Source of the DNA: Dehalococcoidia bacterium
GTDB taxonomy: Bacteria > Chloroflexota > Dehalococcoidia > GIF9 > AB-539-J10
Length of the DNA: 37,127 nt
Direction of reading: 5' to 3'
NCBI GenBank assembly: GCA_030611085.1
Contig: JAUWQI010000013.1
Coordinates: 1-37,127 of the forward strand
Shown here: piece after piece, positions 24,700 through 33,320 of the stretch
How the letters are laid out: every line of letters starts with the position of its first letter
How positions within the stretch are numbered: position 1 is the stretch's first letter
Notes under the pieces: model-generated
The model's database searches: none
Told to the model about the DNA's origin: nothing
What the model saw: only the letters and a program-made list of their open reading frames with translations
Position numbers and translations under genes: made by a program

Positions 24700-25881
24700 T
24701 TAGCTCTCCGTGCTCTTTATTTCCTCTTCGTGTCCCTTCTTGAAGTATTCAGTCCCAAAGGCGCTGAGTACCCCCACGACCAATCCCAGCACCAGAGCAA
24801 TACCAGTGTTTCTCCCTTTGTGAGGTCCCACGGGTCTCTCAGGCACTGGAGCAACTACAGCAACCCGAACCACAGCATCCTGCGCCAGAGCTGCTACTTT
24901 CACTTCGGCTACCTTGCTGTCAAGTGTGGTATATGTCTCCCATGCAATGTCCCTTGACTTTTCCAATTCTCGCTGCCTGGCGCTTTCCTGCTCTAACTCT
25001 CCCTCTAATTGGAGAATCTCCTGCTGCAGCTTACTAATAGACTGTCCTCGTGTAGTCCCTGACCTGGCCTCCAGCGTAGAAATCAGGGCGTCAACATCAT
25101 CCAGGCTGGTATTGAGGCTAGAAAGCTGGTCCATGGAGATTTGAAGTTCAGTGGGCAGGGTGGTAAAAGCCCTGGTTTGAAGAAGGATAAAAGACAGGCT
25201 GTTGGCTGCGATGGAGGTGGGCGATGAGGAACCAGCCTCAATTTGCTCACGAAGAGACTTGACCTGACAAAGCACCTCTTTGTCGGCTATCTGCCAACTT
25301 AGCTCACTAATACGGTTATCGCTGATAAAATCTGCTAACGCTCCCTGTTTCTCTTCATATTCTTTCCTGGCAGCGTTTGCCTGAACCTGTAGCTGCTCCG
25401 GCGTCTGGAGGATGCCACTGTAGAGGCTGTTAACATGGCTTTCATAAGACTTCGCCCAGGCATTGGCAATAGCTGCTGCCTTCCGAGGGTCAGTAGATTT
25501 AACCGAAATCTCAATAAAATCGCCCTGGTCTCTCACCTGCACCTTATCCAGTATACTCTCTGCCCCTCGCTCCCCAGGCTCGAGCTTATCTCCCAATTGT
25601 TCAATCACCTGGGTAGCTATAGTGCTGGATTTTACTAAGGCAACCAGGGCTTTGTGCTGTGAAGCAACATCCTGTTCTAAAGAGGTCCTGTACTTAGGCT
25701 CAAAGACAATCTCGGACCGGGCCTTGGTAACAAGCACCGCTGCTCTGGCTTCGTAGGTAGATGGCGAAAGAAAGCTAACCAGTCCGGCTATAAATGCCGC
25801 TATCACAGTGATAGTAACTATCAGCTTCCAGTGCCTGCGCAGCACGCTAATATATTTCCGCAGATCAACCTCGCCTTCCAT
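24700..25881 (-). CDS. Wzz-type polysaccharide chain-length determinant
   Basis: A 393-aa polysaccharide co-polymerase with start at MEGEVDLRKYISVLRRHWK, behind AAAGGACATAAT. The longer ORF start 42 codons upstream is rejected because its N-terminus is unlike the family. The first membrane helix is about 20-42 (LIVTITVIAAFIAGLVSFL) and the second near the C-terminus (GIALVLGLVVGVLSAFGTEYF), with a long periplasmic region rich in coiled-coil between them. A proline-rich VPERPVGPHKG precedes helix 2 as in the family. There is no fused tyrosine kinase. It regulates chain length of the polymer made by the neighbouring sugar genes. Confidence 0.92.
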   Translation of the reverse strand: MEGEVDLRKYISVLRRHWKLIVTITVIAAFIAGLVSFLSPSTYEARAAVLVTKARSEIVFEPKYRTSLEQDVASQHKALVALVKSSTIATQVIEQLGDKLEPGERGAESILDKVQVRDQGDFIEISVKSTDPRKAAAIANAWAKSYESHVNSLYSGILQTPEQLQVQANAARKEYEEKQGALADFISDNRISELSWQIADKEVLCQVKSLREQIEAGSSSPTSIAANSLSFILLQTRAFTTLPTELQISMDQLSSLNTSLDDVDALISTLEARSGTTRGQSISKLQQEILQLEGELEQESARQRELEKSRDIAWETYTTLDSKVAEVKVAALAQDAVVRVAVVAPVPERPVGPHKGRNTGIALVLGLVVGVLSAFGTEYFKKGHEEEIKSTES

Positions 25882-25973
25882 ATTATGTCCTTTCAAGCCT
25901 TTTCTCCAAGTTGCCTTGTGAAGGGTATTATGCCATGATTGTAACAGACTTACTATCTTGTGGATAGGGAAAT

Positions 25974-26783
25974 TTGACTTTTCTTCAAGGTTTGATTCTG
26001 GGTGCAATTCAAGGGGTAACCGAATGGCTGCCCATAAGTAGCGAGGGGATAACTAGCCTCGTTCTGGTTAATGTCTTTCACTTGCCTCTCTCTGAAGCGG
26101 TATTTCTGGCTTTGTGGCTCCACGCTGGCACTCTGTTTGCCGCAATATATTATTTCCGCCAGGAGCTTGTAATCCTTGCCCGGCAGTTACCTGCCTATGT
26201 TCGGGATATTCGCCACTTTAACACTTCTCCACAAAGTAATCTCATCACCTTCCTCATTGTAGCTACTTTAGCAAGTGCGGCCATCGGTGGCCCCTTACTT
26301 CTCCTGGGTTTGGATAAGTTGGAATTTTCAGGTTCGCTAGCCACGGCGATTATCGGCTTGTTCTTAATCATTACCGGGATTGTGCAAAAATGTGCTCTTA
26401 GCAAAAGGAATTTAGAGGATAAATCGGTAGGGTTGAAGGATAGCTTACTTGTCGGGGTAGTGCAGGCTTTTTCAGTCCTGCCTGGCCTCAGCCGCTCCGG
26501 GCTAACCGTTTCCGTTCTTCTATTCCGCCAGTATAGAACTGAGCAAGCCTTGAAGTTAAGCTTCCTACTGAGCATCCCGGTAGTTTTGGTGGCTGTGGTG
26601 GGTCTGGGACTCATGGGAGAGGTGAATTTCAGCTCTGGGGCAATTTCCGGTATTTTGAGTTCTGCCCTTCTGGGATTCCTGACAATTAAGGGACTTATGA
26701 GATTTGCCTTAAAGGTTCCTTTCTGGGGATTCTGTATTTTTCTGGGCATATTAAGCCTGGTGCCCTGGCTTTTAAGCCTGTAA
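25974..26783 (+). CDS. uppP: Undecaprenyl-diphosphatase (UppP/BacA family)
   Basis: A 269-aa polytopic membrane protein that recycles the C55 lipid carrier for cell-wall and polysaccharide synthesis. GAIQGVTEWLPISSEG (11-26) is the first catalytic signature and PGLSRSGLTVSVLL (169-182) the second. The usual SSSGH reads SSEGI, a variant that removes the conserved His seen in Proteobacteria. Eight or so hydrophobic segments are visible. The start is TTG at 25974 after AGGGAAA. It is the only + strand gene in the polysaccharide region and is convergent with the dehydratase gene, separated by only 4 nt. Confidence 0.88.
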   Translation: MTFLQGLILGAIQGVTEWLPISSEGITSLVLVNVFHLPLSEAVFLALWLHAGTLFAAIYYFRQELVILARQLPAYVRDIRHFNTSPQSNLITFLIVATLASAAIGGPLLLLGLDKLEFSGSLATAIIGLFLIITGIVQKCALSKRNLEDKSVGLKDSLLVGVVQAFSVLPGLSRSGLTVSVLLFRQYRTEQALKLSFLLSIPVVLVAVVGLGLMGEVNFSSGAISGILSSALLGFLTIKGLMRFALKVPFWGFCIFLGILSLVPWLLSL

Positions 26784-26787
26784 ACTA

Positions 26788-28608
26788 CTATAAATGGTTA
26801 GTGCACATCTCTGAGAGCTTGTCTTGTATCTTTCCATAATCTCCGGCGTTGACTATTTTCTCCATCTCCAGGATATCCTCTTTGAATCTGGCGATGTCCA
26901 ATTTAGAGTTTTTAACCACCAGAATCTTTTTATGCTCGGTGGGTAACGCCTCCTCACTATCCCAAAACAGCTTTTCGTGCAGCTTCTCCCCCGGTCGAAT
27001 GTCGCTAAACTCGATAGGAATATCCTTTTCTGGCTCAAAACCAGACAGCTTTATCATGTTTCTTGCCAGCTCCAGTATGGGCACCTGTTCCCCCATATCG
27101 AGAACGAAGATTTCTCCTCCCTCACCCATAGCTCCAGCCTGGATAACCAATTGCATTGCCTCGGGAATAGTCATAAAATAGCGAGTCATCTCAGGGTGGG
27201 TAATAGTTACTGGTCCCCCGTGGGCAATTTGCCGCCTGAAAGTAGGAACCACGCTGCCACTCGAATCAAGCACATTGCCAAATCTTACTATCATGAACTT
27301 AGTTGAGCCATCCTGAGCCAGAGCCTGCACCAACCTTTCTGTCAGTGCTTTAGAGGTGCCCATCACGCTGGTAGGCTCAACCGCCTTATCAGTAGAAATA
27401 AAAACAAAGCTCTCCGCCCCAGATTGAATAGCAGCCTCAGCCACCGTCTTGGTCCCAAGTAGATTGTTCTGAACCGCCTCAATCAGGTTTGTTTCCATTA
27501 AGGGCACATGCTTATAGGCAGCGGCATGGAAAACAACGGAAGGTTTATACTGGTCAAAAATAGCTTTTGTTCTCGGCTGGTTAGTGATATCGGCAACAAC
27601 TGGTATCGCTGCGCTAAAGTGGTGCTCGGTTAAAAACTCCTGCTCGATTTCAAACAGGCTGCCCTCACTCTGGTCAATCATAATGAGAGATGACGGCTGT
27701 AGTCGGCTTATCTGACGGCAAAGCTCGGAGCCGATGGAGCCGCCAGCTCCGGTCACCAGCACCGGCTTGCCCGAAATATAGCCAGCAATCTTTTTTAGGT
27801 CTACCTCCACAGGCTCTCGTCCCAGGATGTCTTCTACTCCGACCTCCCGAATTTGCGCAACGCCGACCGTGCCATTAATTATCTGGTAAATTCCAGGTAA
27901 GGTCTTGCACTTCACCCCTGCCTCCTGACACTGGAAGAAAACATCCCGAATCACTTCCCTGGAGATGGTAGGCATGCTGATAATCACCTCTTCAATTTGA
28001 TACTTATTGATTAATTCCCGGAGATGCTTCCGTGTCCCCAGCACTCTCACACCATGGATACGCAGTCCCTGCTTTCCTGGGTCATCGTCTATTAACCCCA
28101 CTGGTTGGTAGGCAAGCTCAGGACGCATAAGCATTTCACGGAGGATAGTCTCACCCGTATCACCAGCGCCAACAATCAGGATAGGCTTTGTTGTTGGGCT
28201 CAGAAGGTTTTTAGGTCGTAGCTCCCGTATACCTCGCTGTACAAACCTGGCGCCAGTGATTAAGGCTACAGTCAAAAACCCGTCCAATGCTACTACGGAG
28301 CGGGGAAAGGGAGCACGGTAAATAAAGAAGATAATAACTACTACCGCTAGTGTGCCCAGAACGCTGGCCCAAATTATAATGGAGAAGTCCCTCACGCCGG
28401 CATAACGCCACATTCTACGGTAGAGACCGGAGAAGTAGAATATGATGATTTTAGCTCCCAGAACCGGCACGATGAAGGTCTTAATAAGCACCAATTGCTC
28501 AGGGGGAATACTAAAATCAAATCTTAAGAAGAAAGCCAGAGCGAAGGCGGCGGCCAACAGAGCGATATCGCCGAGAATTTCTGGGATATTACGGCGGTTT
28601 ATTCTCAT
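26788..28608 (-). CDS. Membrane-bound nucleotide-sugar 4,6-dehydratase (PglF/WbpM/FlaA1 family)
   Basis: A 606-aa enzyme. Four membrane helices occupy about 1-125 (DIALLAAAFALAFFLRFDF and on). A first Rossmann-like CoA-binding-type domain (PILIVGAGDTGETIL, about 140-270) follows, then the SDR catalytic domain with GAGGSIGSELCRQI, HAAAYKHVPLMETN and ISTDKAVEPTSVMGTSK. In that last motif the catalytic Tyr of YxxxK is Met, as is usual in this family. It converts UDP-GlcNAc to the 4-keto-6-deoxy sugar, the first step to bacillosamine-type sugars. The DegT aminotransferase and phosphoglycosyl transferase nearby fit the next steps. Confidence 0.94.
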   Translation of the reverse strand: MRINRRNIPEILGDIALLAAAFALAFFLRFDFSIPPEQLVLIKTFIVPVLGAKIIIFYFSGLYRRMWRYAGVRDFSIIIWASVLGTLAVVVIIFFIYRAPFPRSVVALDGFLTVALITGARFVQRGIRELRPKNLLSPTTKPILIVGAGDTGETILREMLMRPELAYQPVGLIDDDPGKQGLRIHGVRVLGTRKHLRELINKYQIEEVIISMPTISREVIRDVFFQCQEAGVKCKTLPGIYQIINGTVGVAQIREVGVEDILGREPVEVDLKKIAGYISGKPVLVTGAGGSIGSELCRQISRLQPSSLIMIDQSEGSLFEIEQEFLTEHHFSAAIPVVADITNQPRTKAIFDQYKPSVVFHAAAYKHVPLMETNLIEAVQNNLLGTKTVAEAAIQSGAESFVFISTDKAVEPTSVMGTSKALTERLVQALAQDGSTKFMIVRFGNVLDSSGSVVPTFRRQIAHGGPVTITHPEMTRYFMTIPEAMQLVIQAGAMGEGGEIFVLDMGEQVPILELARNMIKLSGFEPEKDIPIEFSDIRPGEKLHEKLFWDSEEALPTEHKKILVVKNSKLDIARFKEDILEMEKIVNAGDYGKIQDKLSEMCTNHL

Positions 28609-28679
28609 CGGCTGCTAGCTCCTCAGGCTACCTTCAAAAATTGAAATTTTGGGTAGCATTGCCACATTTCCTTTAGTTC

Positions 28680-29078
28680 CTATATGCGCACCTCTCTTAG
28701 CTTCATAGTCTCTGCCATGAAGGAGAAATGCTTATCTCGGTGGAGTAAAGGACAGGCGTAATGAGTGGCTAGCACAGCTATTAAAATATCAGCCAGGGGA
28801 ACGATAATTCCTGCCTTTCTCAATTTGAATCCCATCTTATAGCTTTCTTCCCAAGCAGCCTCATCTAGTTGGAGCAGGGGAAGAGCCTTGAAATCATCGT
28901 ATAATTGGTTATACTCGTTTTGTGACCTTGCCCCCCGTAAAGTTTCCAAGATTACAATTTCGGTGGTGGCAACTTTATCCTGTAGGATAAGCGATTTTAC
29001 TCTATCCTCTACAGCCTTCTCTCCCTTGAAATAGAGCACCCATACGGTGGTATCTATCAAAAACCTTTCAAAATTCAT
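28680..29078 (-). CDS. vapC: PIN-domain toxin, VapC family
   Basis: A 132-aa PIN-domain ribonuclease. The acidic metal site is visible as Asp9 (FLIDTTVWV), Glu45 (ILETLRG), Asp97 (LADILIAVLA) and Asp115 (LLHRDKHF). VapC toxins cleave tRNA or rRNA when released from VapB. The start overlaps the antitoxin by 11 nt. The pair lies between the dehydratase and aminotransferase genes of the polysaccharide locus. Confidence 0.92.
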   Translation of the reverse strand: MNFERFLIDTTVWVLYFKGEKAVEDRVKSLILQDKVATTEIVILETLRGARSQNEYNQLYDDFKALPLLQLDEAAWEESYKMGFKLRKAGIIVPLADILIAVLATHYACPLLHRDKHFSFMAETMKLREVRI

Positions 29079-29274
29079 CTTCTCTCATTTTCTCTACATC
29101 ATCTTGGCTGATGTCCACTGCCGCACTTCCGAAAAGACTTGCCAGATGCTCTCTCCGTTTCTTTCTTATCAACTCTCTGAGGGATAGATTAACTAGCTCC
29201 TTCTTGGTTTTTGTCTGAGTCAAACTTCCTGCTTCTTTCAAAAGTGTTTCATCTATGTCTATTGTAGAACGCAT
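29068..29274 (-). CDS. vapB: VapB-type antitoxin
   Basis: A 68-aa protein beginning MRSTIDIDETLLKEAGSL, the typical ribbon-helix-helix N-terminus (DUF2191-like); KTKKELVNLSLRELIRKKRR follows and an acidic tail (DDVEKMREDEF) would wrap the toxin. The start was chosen at 29274 because CAGAGAGGTG lies just upstream; the longer ORF start lacks one. Such antitoxins normally bind their own promoter with the toxin. Confidence 0.9.
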   Translation of the reverse strand: MRSTIDIDETLLKEAGSLTQTKTKKELVNLSLRELIRKKRREHLASLFGSAAVDISQDDVEKMREDEF

Positions 29275-29446
29275 AATGCACCTCTCTGTAGCACATAATA
29301 AGGAAATATTTGGCATCTGTCAAGAGCACATAATTGGAGATTGTTTAGCAACCCTATCTGTCATTCTGAGCCCTACGAGTGTCCACTAAAGTGTCCACCA
29401 TCTATCTGAACTAGAGCATATGTCATCTGGTGAAATCAAGCTTCGT

Positions 29447-30571
29447 TTATTCTCGTAAGTTAGACACTACTTCCTTCAAAGTTTGAACCACAAAATCAAT
29501 TTCTGGCTCACCAAGATTGTTATAGAAAGGCAGGGCAATCGTCCGCTCGGAGATATGCTCGGTAACCGGGAAATCGCCGTTCTTAAAGCCAAACATCTCT
29601 ATATAAAAGGGCTGCAGGTGAATCGGGGTGAAGTAGTTGCTGCATCCTATACCTCGCCCTTTTAATTCTCGAAGAATTTCATCACGATTCTCTCTAGAAT
29701 ACCTGTCTGCCAGCACAACGACATAAACGAACCAGCTCCTTTTCACCTCTGGAGAGCTGCAGGGTATTCTCACCTCTTGCCAATCCTCCAATCTCGCATT
29801 ATACATCTGGGCTACTCGCTCTCTTTTTGCCAGAAGCTCCTCTATCCTTTCCAGTTGAGCGATACCTAAAGCACAATTTATATCACTAAGGCGGTAGTTA
29901 TATCCTAATCTTTGATGCTCAAGCCAGGCATCGCTCTCTCCTCTGCCCTGATTTCTCATACTGCGGCACAAGTCAGCTATTTCTCTGTTATTGGTAACAA
30001 TGATTCCACCTTCCCCGGTAGTCATCTGCTTATTAGGATAGAATGCAAAGGCTGCTGCCTCGCCGAAAGTCCCCGCCTTCCTCTCTTTATACTCTGCTCC
30101 CAAAGCCTCGCAGCTATCCTCTATTAAGTTCAAATGATGCTCTGTGGCAATCTGCTCCAGCTTATCCCACTCAGCGGGATAGCCAAAGATATCTACTGCC
30201 AGGATGGCTTTCGTCCTTTCAGTTATTCGTGCCTCAATACGATTGACATCAATATTCAATGTCAACGGGTCTATATCAACAAAAGTGGGTTTTGCTCTTT
30301 CAAATAAAATGCAGTTAGCCGAGGAAATGAAGCTGAAAGGGGTAGTGATAACCTCATCACCCTCTTTTATCCCCAAAGCTCTCATTATAAGATGCAGCGC
30401 GCTGGTGCCGCTATTTACAGCAACGGCGTATTTCGTCCCCACGAATGTAGCCATTCTGGTCTCGAATTCGACCAACTTCGGCCCCAGGCTCAAATTGGGC
30501 GTTTTCAGCACCTGGGTGACATAATTTATCTCCAGCTCAGTGATATCAGGACTCGATAATGGAATTTGCAT
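29447..30571 (-). CDS. DegT/DnrJ/EryC1 sugar aminotransferase (PglE-like)
   Basis: A 374-aa PLP enzyme transferring an amino group to a 4-keto nucleotide sugar. NSGTSALHLIMRALGIKEGDEVITTPFSFISSANCIL, VDIFGYPAEWD, IEDSCEALGAEY and the PLP-lysine motif FYPNKQMTTGEGG (Lys181) are all present. RNQGRGESDAWLEHQRLGYNYRLSDINCALG completes the fold. Full family length. With the PglF-like dehydratase it would make UDP-4-amino-4,6-dideoxy-GlcNAc, the bacillosamine precursor; the sugar specificity is inferred from neighbours only. Confidence 0.95.
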   Translation of the reverse strand: MQIPLSSPDITELEINYVTQVLKTPNLSLGPKLVEFETRMATFVGTKYAVAVNSGTSALHLIMRALGIKEGDEVITTPFSFISSANCILFERAKPTFVDIDPLTLNIDVNRIEARITERTKAILAVDIFGYPAEWDKLEQIATEHHLNLIEDSCEALGAEYKERKAGTFGEAAAFAFYPNKQMTTGEGGIIVTNNREIADLCRSMRNQGRGESDAWLEHQRLGYNYRLSDINCALGIAQLERIEELLAKRERVAQMYNARLEDWQEVRIPCSSPEVKRSWFVYVVVLADRYSRENRDEILRELKGRGIGCSNYFTPIHLQPFYIEMFGFKNGDFPVTEHISERTIALPFYNNLGEPEIDFVVQTLKEVVSNLRE

Positions 30572-30602
30572 AAAAGCTTCCTTACTCTTTCAGTAACCTT
30601 AG

Positions 30603-30890
30603 TTAGGAAAGACGCCTACTTACCTCTCCATAGGCATTCTCTCTGGTACCAACAAATACCACTAACACTGTTTCCCCTTTCTCAATGCTATAAAGAATCC
30701 GATATTGCGGCCGATGTCCAAAGTGATAGGATGAAAGCCCCTTTAACTTGCCATGCAAGGGCTCACCCGCAGTTTGTGGGACAACAGCGATTTTCGGCAG
30801 ATGTTGATGAAACACGGACTGTCTTACCTGAGGGGGTAATTTTTTCAGGTCCCGCTGAGCTGCCGGCGAAAGCGTAATCTGACAGCTCAC
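30603..30890 (-). CDS. RelE/ParE-superfamily toxin
   Basis: A 95-aa protein: ITLSPAAQRDLKKLPPQVRQSVFHQHLPKI, GEPLHGKLKGLSSYHFGHRPQYRILYSIEKGETVLVVFVGTRENAYGEVSRRL. The order of helix pair, LKGLSSYHFGHRPQYRILY strand pair and a C-terminal VGTRENAYGEV follows RelE mRNases; the arginines of the YRILY and TREN segments are probable catalytic or RNA contacts. It overlaps its antitoxin gene by 4 nt. Confidence 0.9.
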   Translation of the reverse strand: MSCQITLSPAAQRDLKKLPPQVRQSVFHQHLPKIAVVPQTAGEPLHGKLKGLSSYHFGHRPQYRILYSIEKGETVLVVFVGTRENAYGEVSRRLS

Positions 30891-31123
30891 AGTAGGCCTT
30901 GTGCCTCAAATTCCGCTCGTAACTCCTTTAATGTTTTTACATTACCACATTTGAGAGCTTCTTGAGCTTGGCTATACCTATTTCCAAGCATGGCAATGAT
31001 GCTAGAATCGTTTAGGCACTGCTCCCACGCGTTTTTCTCATATTCAGCCTCGAAGCGCTCTCGCTCTTCTGGTGATAGCTCGGCAACAGCACTTAAAATC
31101 TCTTTAACAGAAAGTCCGGGCAT
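30887..31123 (-). CDS. Antitoxin partner of the RelE-like toxin
   Basis: A 78-aa acidic protein starting MPGLSVKEILSAVAELSPEERERFEAEYEKN. I do not recognise a named DNA-binding fold; the size, the upstream position, the 4-nt overlap with the toxin and the helical acidic C-terminus (TLKELRAEFEAQGLL) support an antitoxin. A strong TTGAGGAGGTGAGTT precedes the ATG. Confidence 0.78.
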   Translation of the reverse strand: MPGLSVKEILSAVAELSPEERERFEAEYEKNAWEQCLNDSSIIAMLGNRYSQAQEALKCGNVKTLKELRAEFEAQGLL

Positions 31124-31196
31124 AACTCACCTCCTCAAGCTATTTAATATCATTCTATATCTTATGTTTGCAATATGCCATCTAGCGAAACCCACA

Positions 31197-31805
31197 TCAT
31201 ATTTTCTTCCCTCTGTGCTCCCACTTACCTCTAAAAGTAACCCAAAAGGATAAAAAGATAAGTTTGAGGTCAAGACAGAAGTTCATCCTCTTTACATAGA
31301 GGTTATCATAGCGAAATTTGTTCCTGCGGTCTATATCCTTGGGGGCATAAACCTGAGCTATACCAGTAAGCCCTGGTTTAACCTGGCTCCTGACCCGGTA
31401 GCCGGGGACCTGGGTGATATTCTCGTATCGTATTTTTTCCTCATCCTCAATGCTGAAAGGCAAGGCTCTTGGCCCCACAAAGCTCATATCCCCTTTGAGG
31501 ATATTTATCAATGTTGGCAGCTCATCCATTGCTGTCGCCCGAAGCACCCTCCCCACCTTAGTAACCCGGGGGTCATTTTCAACGAATATCACCAGGTTCC
31601 TATCCTCACCTTTATACTGCATGGTTCGGAACTTTATAGTTTGAAATGGTTTTCCTTTCCTGCCATACCTTTCTTGAAAGAACAAAACAGATCTGCGGTC
31701 TTCCAGATAAATGGCTAGAGAAAAGATAAGCCACAAGGGTGAGGATAGAACCAGTCCCAGAAGTGCCAGGGTGAAATCAAATGCTCTCTTGAGAAAATTC
31801 TTCAT
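31197..31805 (-). CDS. Monotopic phosphoglycosyl transferase (PglC/WbaP-C family)
   Basis: A 202-aa enzyme that transfers a sugar-1-phosphate from UDP-sugar to undecaprenyl phosphate, starting polymer synthesis. A re-entrant membrane helix lies at about 10-33 (DFTLALLGLVLSSPLWLIFSL). FFQERYGRKGKPFQTIKFRTMQ, LRATAMDELPTLINILKGDMSFVGPRAL (catalytic Asp-Glu) and PGLTGIAQV follow. It is the short PglC-like form lacking WbaP's extra membrane domain, in keeping with a bacillosamine-type donor. Confidence 0.95.
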   Translation of the reverse strand: MKNFLKRAFDFTLALLGLVLSSPLWLIFSLAIYLEDRRSVLFFQERYGRKGKPFQTIKFRTMQYKGEDRNLVIFVENDPRVTKVGRVLRATAMDELPTLINILKGDMSFVGPRALPFSIEDEEKIRYENITQVPGYRVRSQVKPGLTGIAQVYAPKDIDRRNKFRYDNLYVKRMNFCLDLKLIFLSFWVTFRGKWEHRGKKI

Positions 31806-31816
31806 CTGGCTTAGAG

Positions 31817-32359
31817 CTAAATATCAGGCACCACCACCTTGGGTCGCTCACCCACTTTTTTGCAAGGACTGCCTGCATTTATGCTCCATGGTTGGACATC
31901 TTCAAGCACCAGGCTATTGCTGCCGATGATTGCTCCCTCTCCTATCGTGACATTGGGATGAATAACCACATTGGTGCCGATAAAAGCATCCTTCTCTATT
32001 ACTACTCTGCCAACAATCACATTTCTTTGCTCCTGAGGCAAAGCAGTGGACATCCTCTTCCCGCCGTAATAGGTGTCAGTTCCAGTAAGAATTCTTGAGC
32101 CGCAAGCAATGTCAGCGTAATCACCTACCACCAGCTCTCCTCCACCGATTATGCTGACAAATGAGGCAATGTGGACATATCTGCCGATTTTGATACCTTT
32201 ACCGCCATAGATAAAGGTAAAATCATCAATCATAGAATAATCGCCTATTTCTATTACTTCCGGCTTGATAATCTTCGCCAGAGGATATATCTTCACCTCC
32301 TGTCCGCATCTCTTTAACCTTCCCTTTACCTTCTCCCCCATTTCAATCCAACTTGGCAT
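31817..32359 (-). CDS. Hexapeptide-repeat acyltransferase
   Basis: A 180-aa left-handed beta-helix protein with many (I/V/L)-G-x4 turns: IGDYSMIDDFTFI, IGRYVHIASFVSI, VGDYADIACGSRI, IEKDAFIGTNVVIHPNVTIGEGAIIGSNSLVLEDV. It ends WSINAGSPCKKVGERP, the usual cofactor-loop ending of the WbbJ/maltose O-acetyltransferase group. Within the locus it may N- or O-acetylate the amino sugar; it lacks the N-terminal Rossmann domain of PglD, so it is not a clear PglD. Its ATG overlaps the end of a glycosyltransferase remnant. Confidence 0.9.
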   Translation of the reverse strand: MPSWIEMGEKVKGRLKRCGQEVKIYPLAKIIKPEVIEIGDYSMIDDFTFIYGGKGIKIGRYVHIASFVSIIGGGELVVGDYADIACGSRILTGTDTYYGGKRMSTALPQEQRNVIVGRVVIEKDAFIGTNVVIHPNVTIGEGAIIGSNSLVLEDVQPWSINAGSPCKKVGERPKVVVPDI

Positions 32360-32487
32360 TGCCTATAACCTCCAACAATCTATTGGCTAAAACCGGCACT
32401 GAATGGTATTTCATAACATACTCATAGCCTCTCATTCCCATCTCCTGGCGCTCCTCGTCGCTTAAATCACATAGCTCCATGATAGCC
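32343..32487 (-). pseudogene. 3' fragment of a second GT4 glycosyltransferase
   Basis: Read on the minus strand it gives MELCDLSDEERQEMGMRGYE and continues YVMKYHSVPVLANRLLEVIG, ending in TGA after NAKLD. This closely repeats the last 50 or so residues of the intact glycosyltransferase at 33828-35084, in both protein and DNA. The rest of the gene is absent; upstream of the fragment are repeats and then the HicA gene. It overlaps the acyltransferase start by 17 nt, as a translationally coupled upstream gene would. Confidence 0.88.
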
Positions 32488-32535
32488 TATATATTCTACC
32501 CTTAAATTTGTGAAACCGTTTAGCAATGCCTACCT

Positions 32536-32748
32536 GTCATTTTGAGCCCTTCGCCTTGTGTCATTCTTAGGAAGCACTTCGGCTCTGCACAGTGTAAACT
32601 CCGCGACCGAAGAATCTCCTCTTCAGTTCCTTCAGAGCTTCGGCCCACCAGGATAAACCATGTAGTGAGCGAAACGAATCTATCCGCGAAGAATCTAGGC
32701 CCTTCGCTAGCCTCTTCGCTTTGCTCAGAGCTTCGGCTCAGGGCGACG
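32536..32748. repeat. Large degenerate compound of hairpin elements
   Basis: This fills most of the gene-free stretch 32488-32835. It contains GTCATTTTGAGC and GTCATTCTTAGG starts, CTCCGCGACCGAAGAATCTC, several CAGAGCTTCGG words, ATCCGCGAAGAATCTAG and a terminal inverted copy with arms GCCCT/AGGGC on the minus strand. The ORF 32542-32754 is simply repeat translation. Confidence 0.85.
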
Positions 32749-32835
32749 AGATAAACAATCTCAATTTGTCGCCTTTGCTATCCCCTGCTGTTTTTAGAGA
32801 ACCGCATAAGTTTCTGAAACCTTTTCCTACATTCA

Positions 32836-33066
32836 TTATTTCTTTAGTAGCTCGTTAAAGCTTTCAAGGGAAATATAAGCATCACGGATTAAAGACCTTA
32901 GTAGCCCTCGGTCTAAAGCCCTATGTTCCGGAACGGATAAAGTGGTTATCATACCCTCTTTCTTCATGATGATATGTCTGCTTTTAGCCCTTCTTACAAC
33001 TTTCCAGCCATCTTTCTCAAAGGCTCTAATAGCCTCCTTACCTGAAATTACCGGCAACTTCGCCAT
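32836..33066 (-). CDS. hicA: HicA-family toxin
   Basis: A 76-aa mRNA interferase with a double-stranded-RNA-binding-like fold: LPVISGKEAIRAFEKDGWKVVRRAKSRHIIMKK, with the catalytic His of the (G/K)SRH motif at about residue 31, and SVPEHRALDRGLLRSLIRDA. Its start overlaps the HicB stop as TAATG. The order antitoxin-first is the reverse of the classical hicAB but common. Confidence 0.93.
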   Translation of the reverse strand: MAKLPVISGKEAIRAFEKDGWKVVRRAKSRHIIMKKEGMITTLSVPEHRALDRGLLRSLIRDAYISLESFNELLKK

Positions 33067-33272
33067 TAGACGGTTATCTCAATCGAAGCCAGTTCTTTCC
33101 TCTCAGAAATCAAATCCTCATCAAGAACAGATAAACAGCCCTTAATAGCATCTTTAATATTCTCAATTGCCTCTTCTATGGTATTTCCCTGAGAATGGCA
33201 CCCTGGGATGGCGGGACAATGGGCTATATAGCCAAAGTCCTCGCCCTTTTCAATCACTATCCTATAGACCAT
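33066..33272 (-). CDS. hicB: HicB-family antitoxin
   Basis: A 68-aa protein with the HicB core YRIVIEKGEDFGYIAHCPAIPGCHSQGNTIEEAIENIKDAI. It ends without a separate DNA-binding domain. AAAGGAGGCTCAT precedes the ATG. It is more compact than the orphan HicB-like protein at 1463-1759, which lacks a HicA. Confidence 0.93.
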   Translation of the reverse strand: MVYRIVIEKGEDFGYIAHCPAIPGCHSQGNTIEEAIENIKDAIKGCLSVLDEDLISERKELASIEITV

Positions 33273-33320
33273 ATGAGCCTCCTTTCAAAGCCGACGATTT
33301 CCTTCGCTGGTTCGGCCTAC

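Noticed and set aside
32542-32754. 70-aa ORF on the + strand
   Set aside because: Entirely within the compound repeat; the peptide is repeat translation and has no ribosome binding site.
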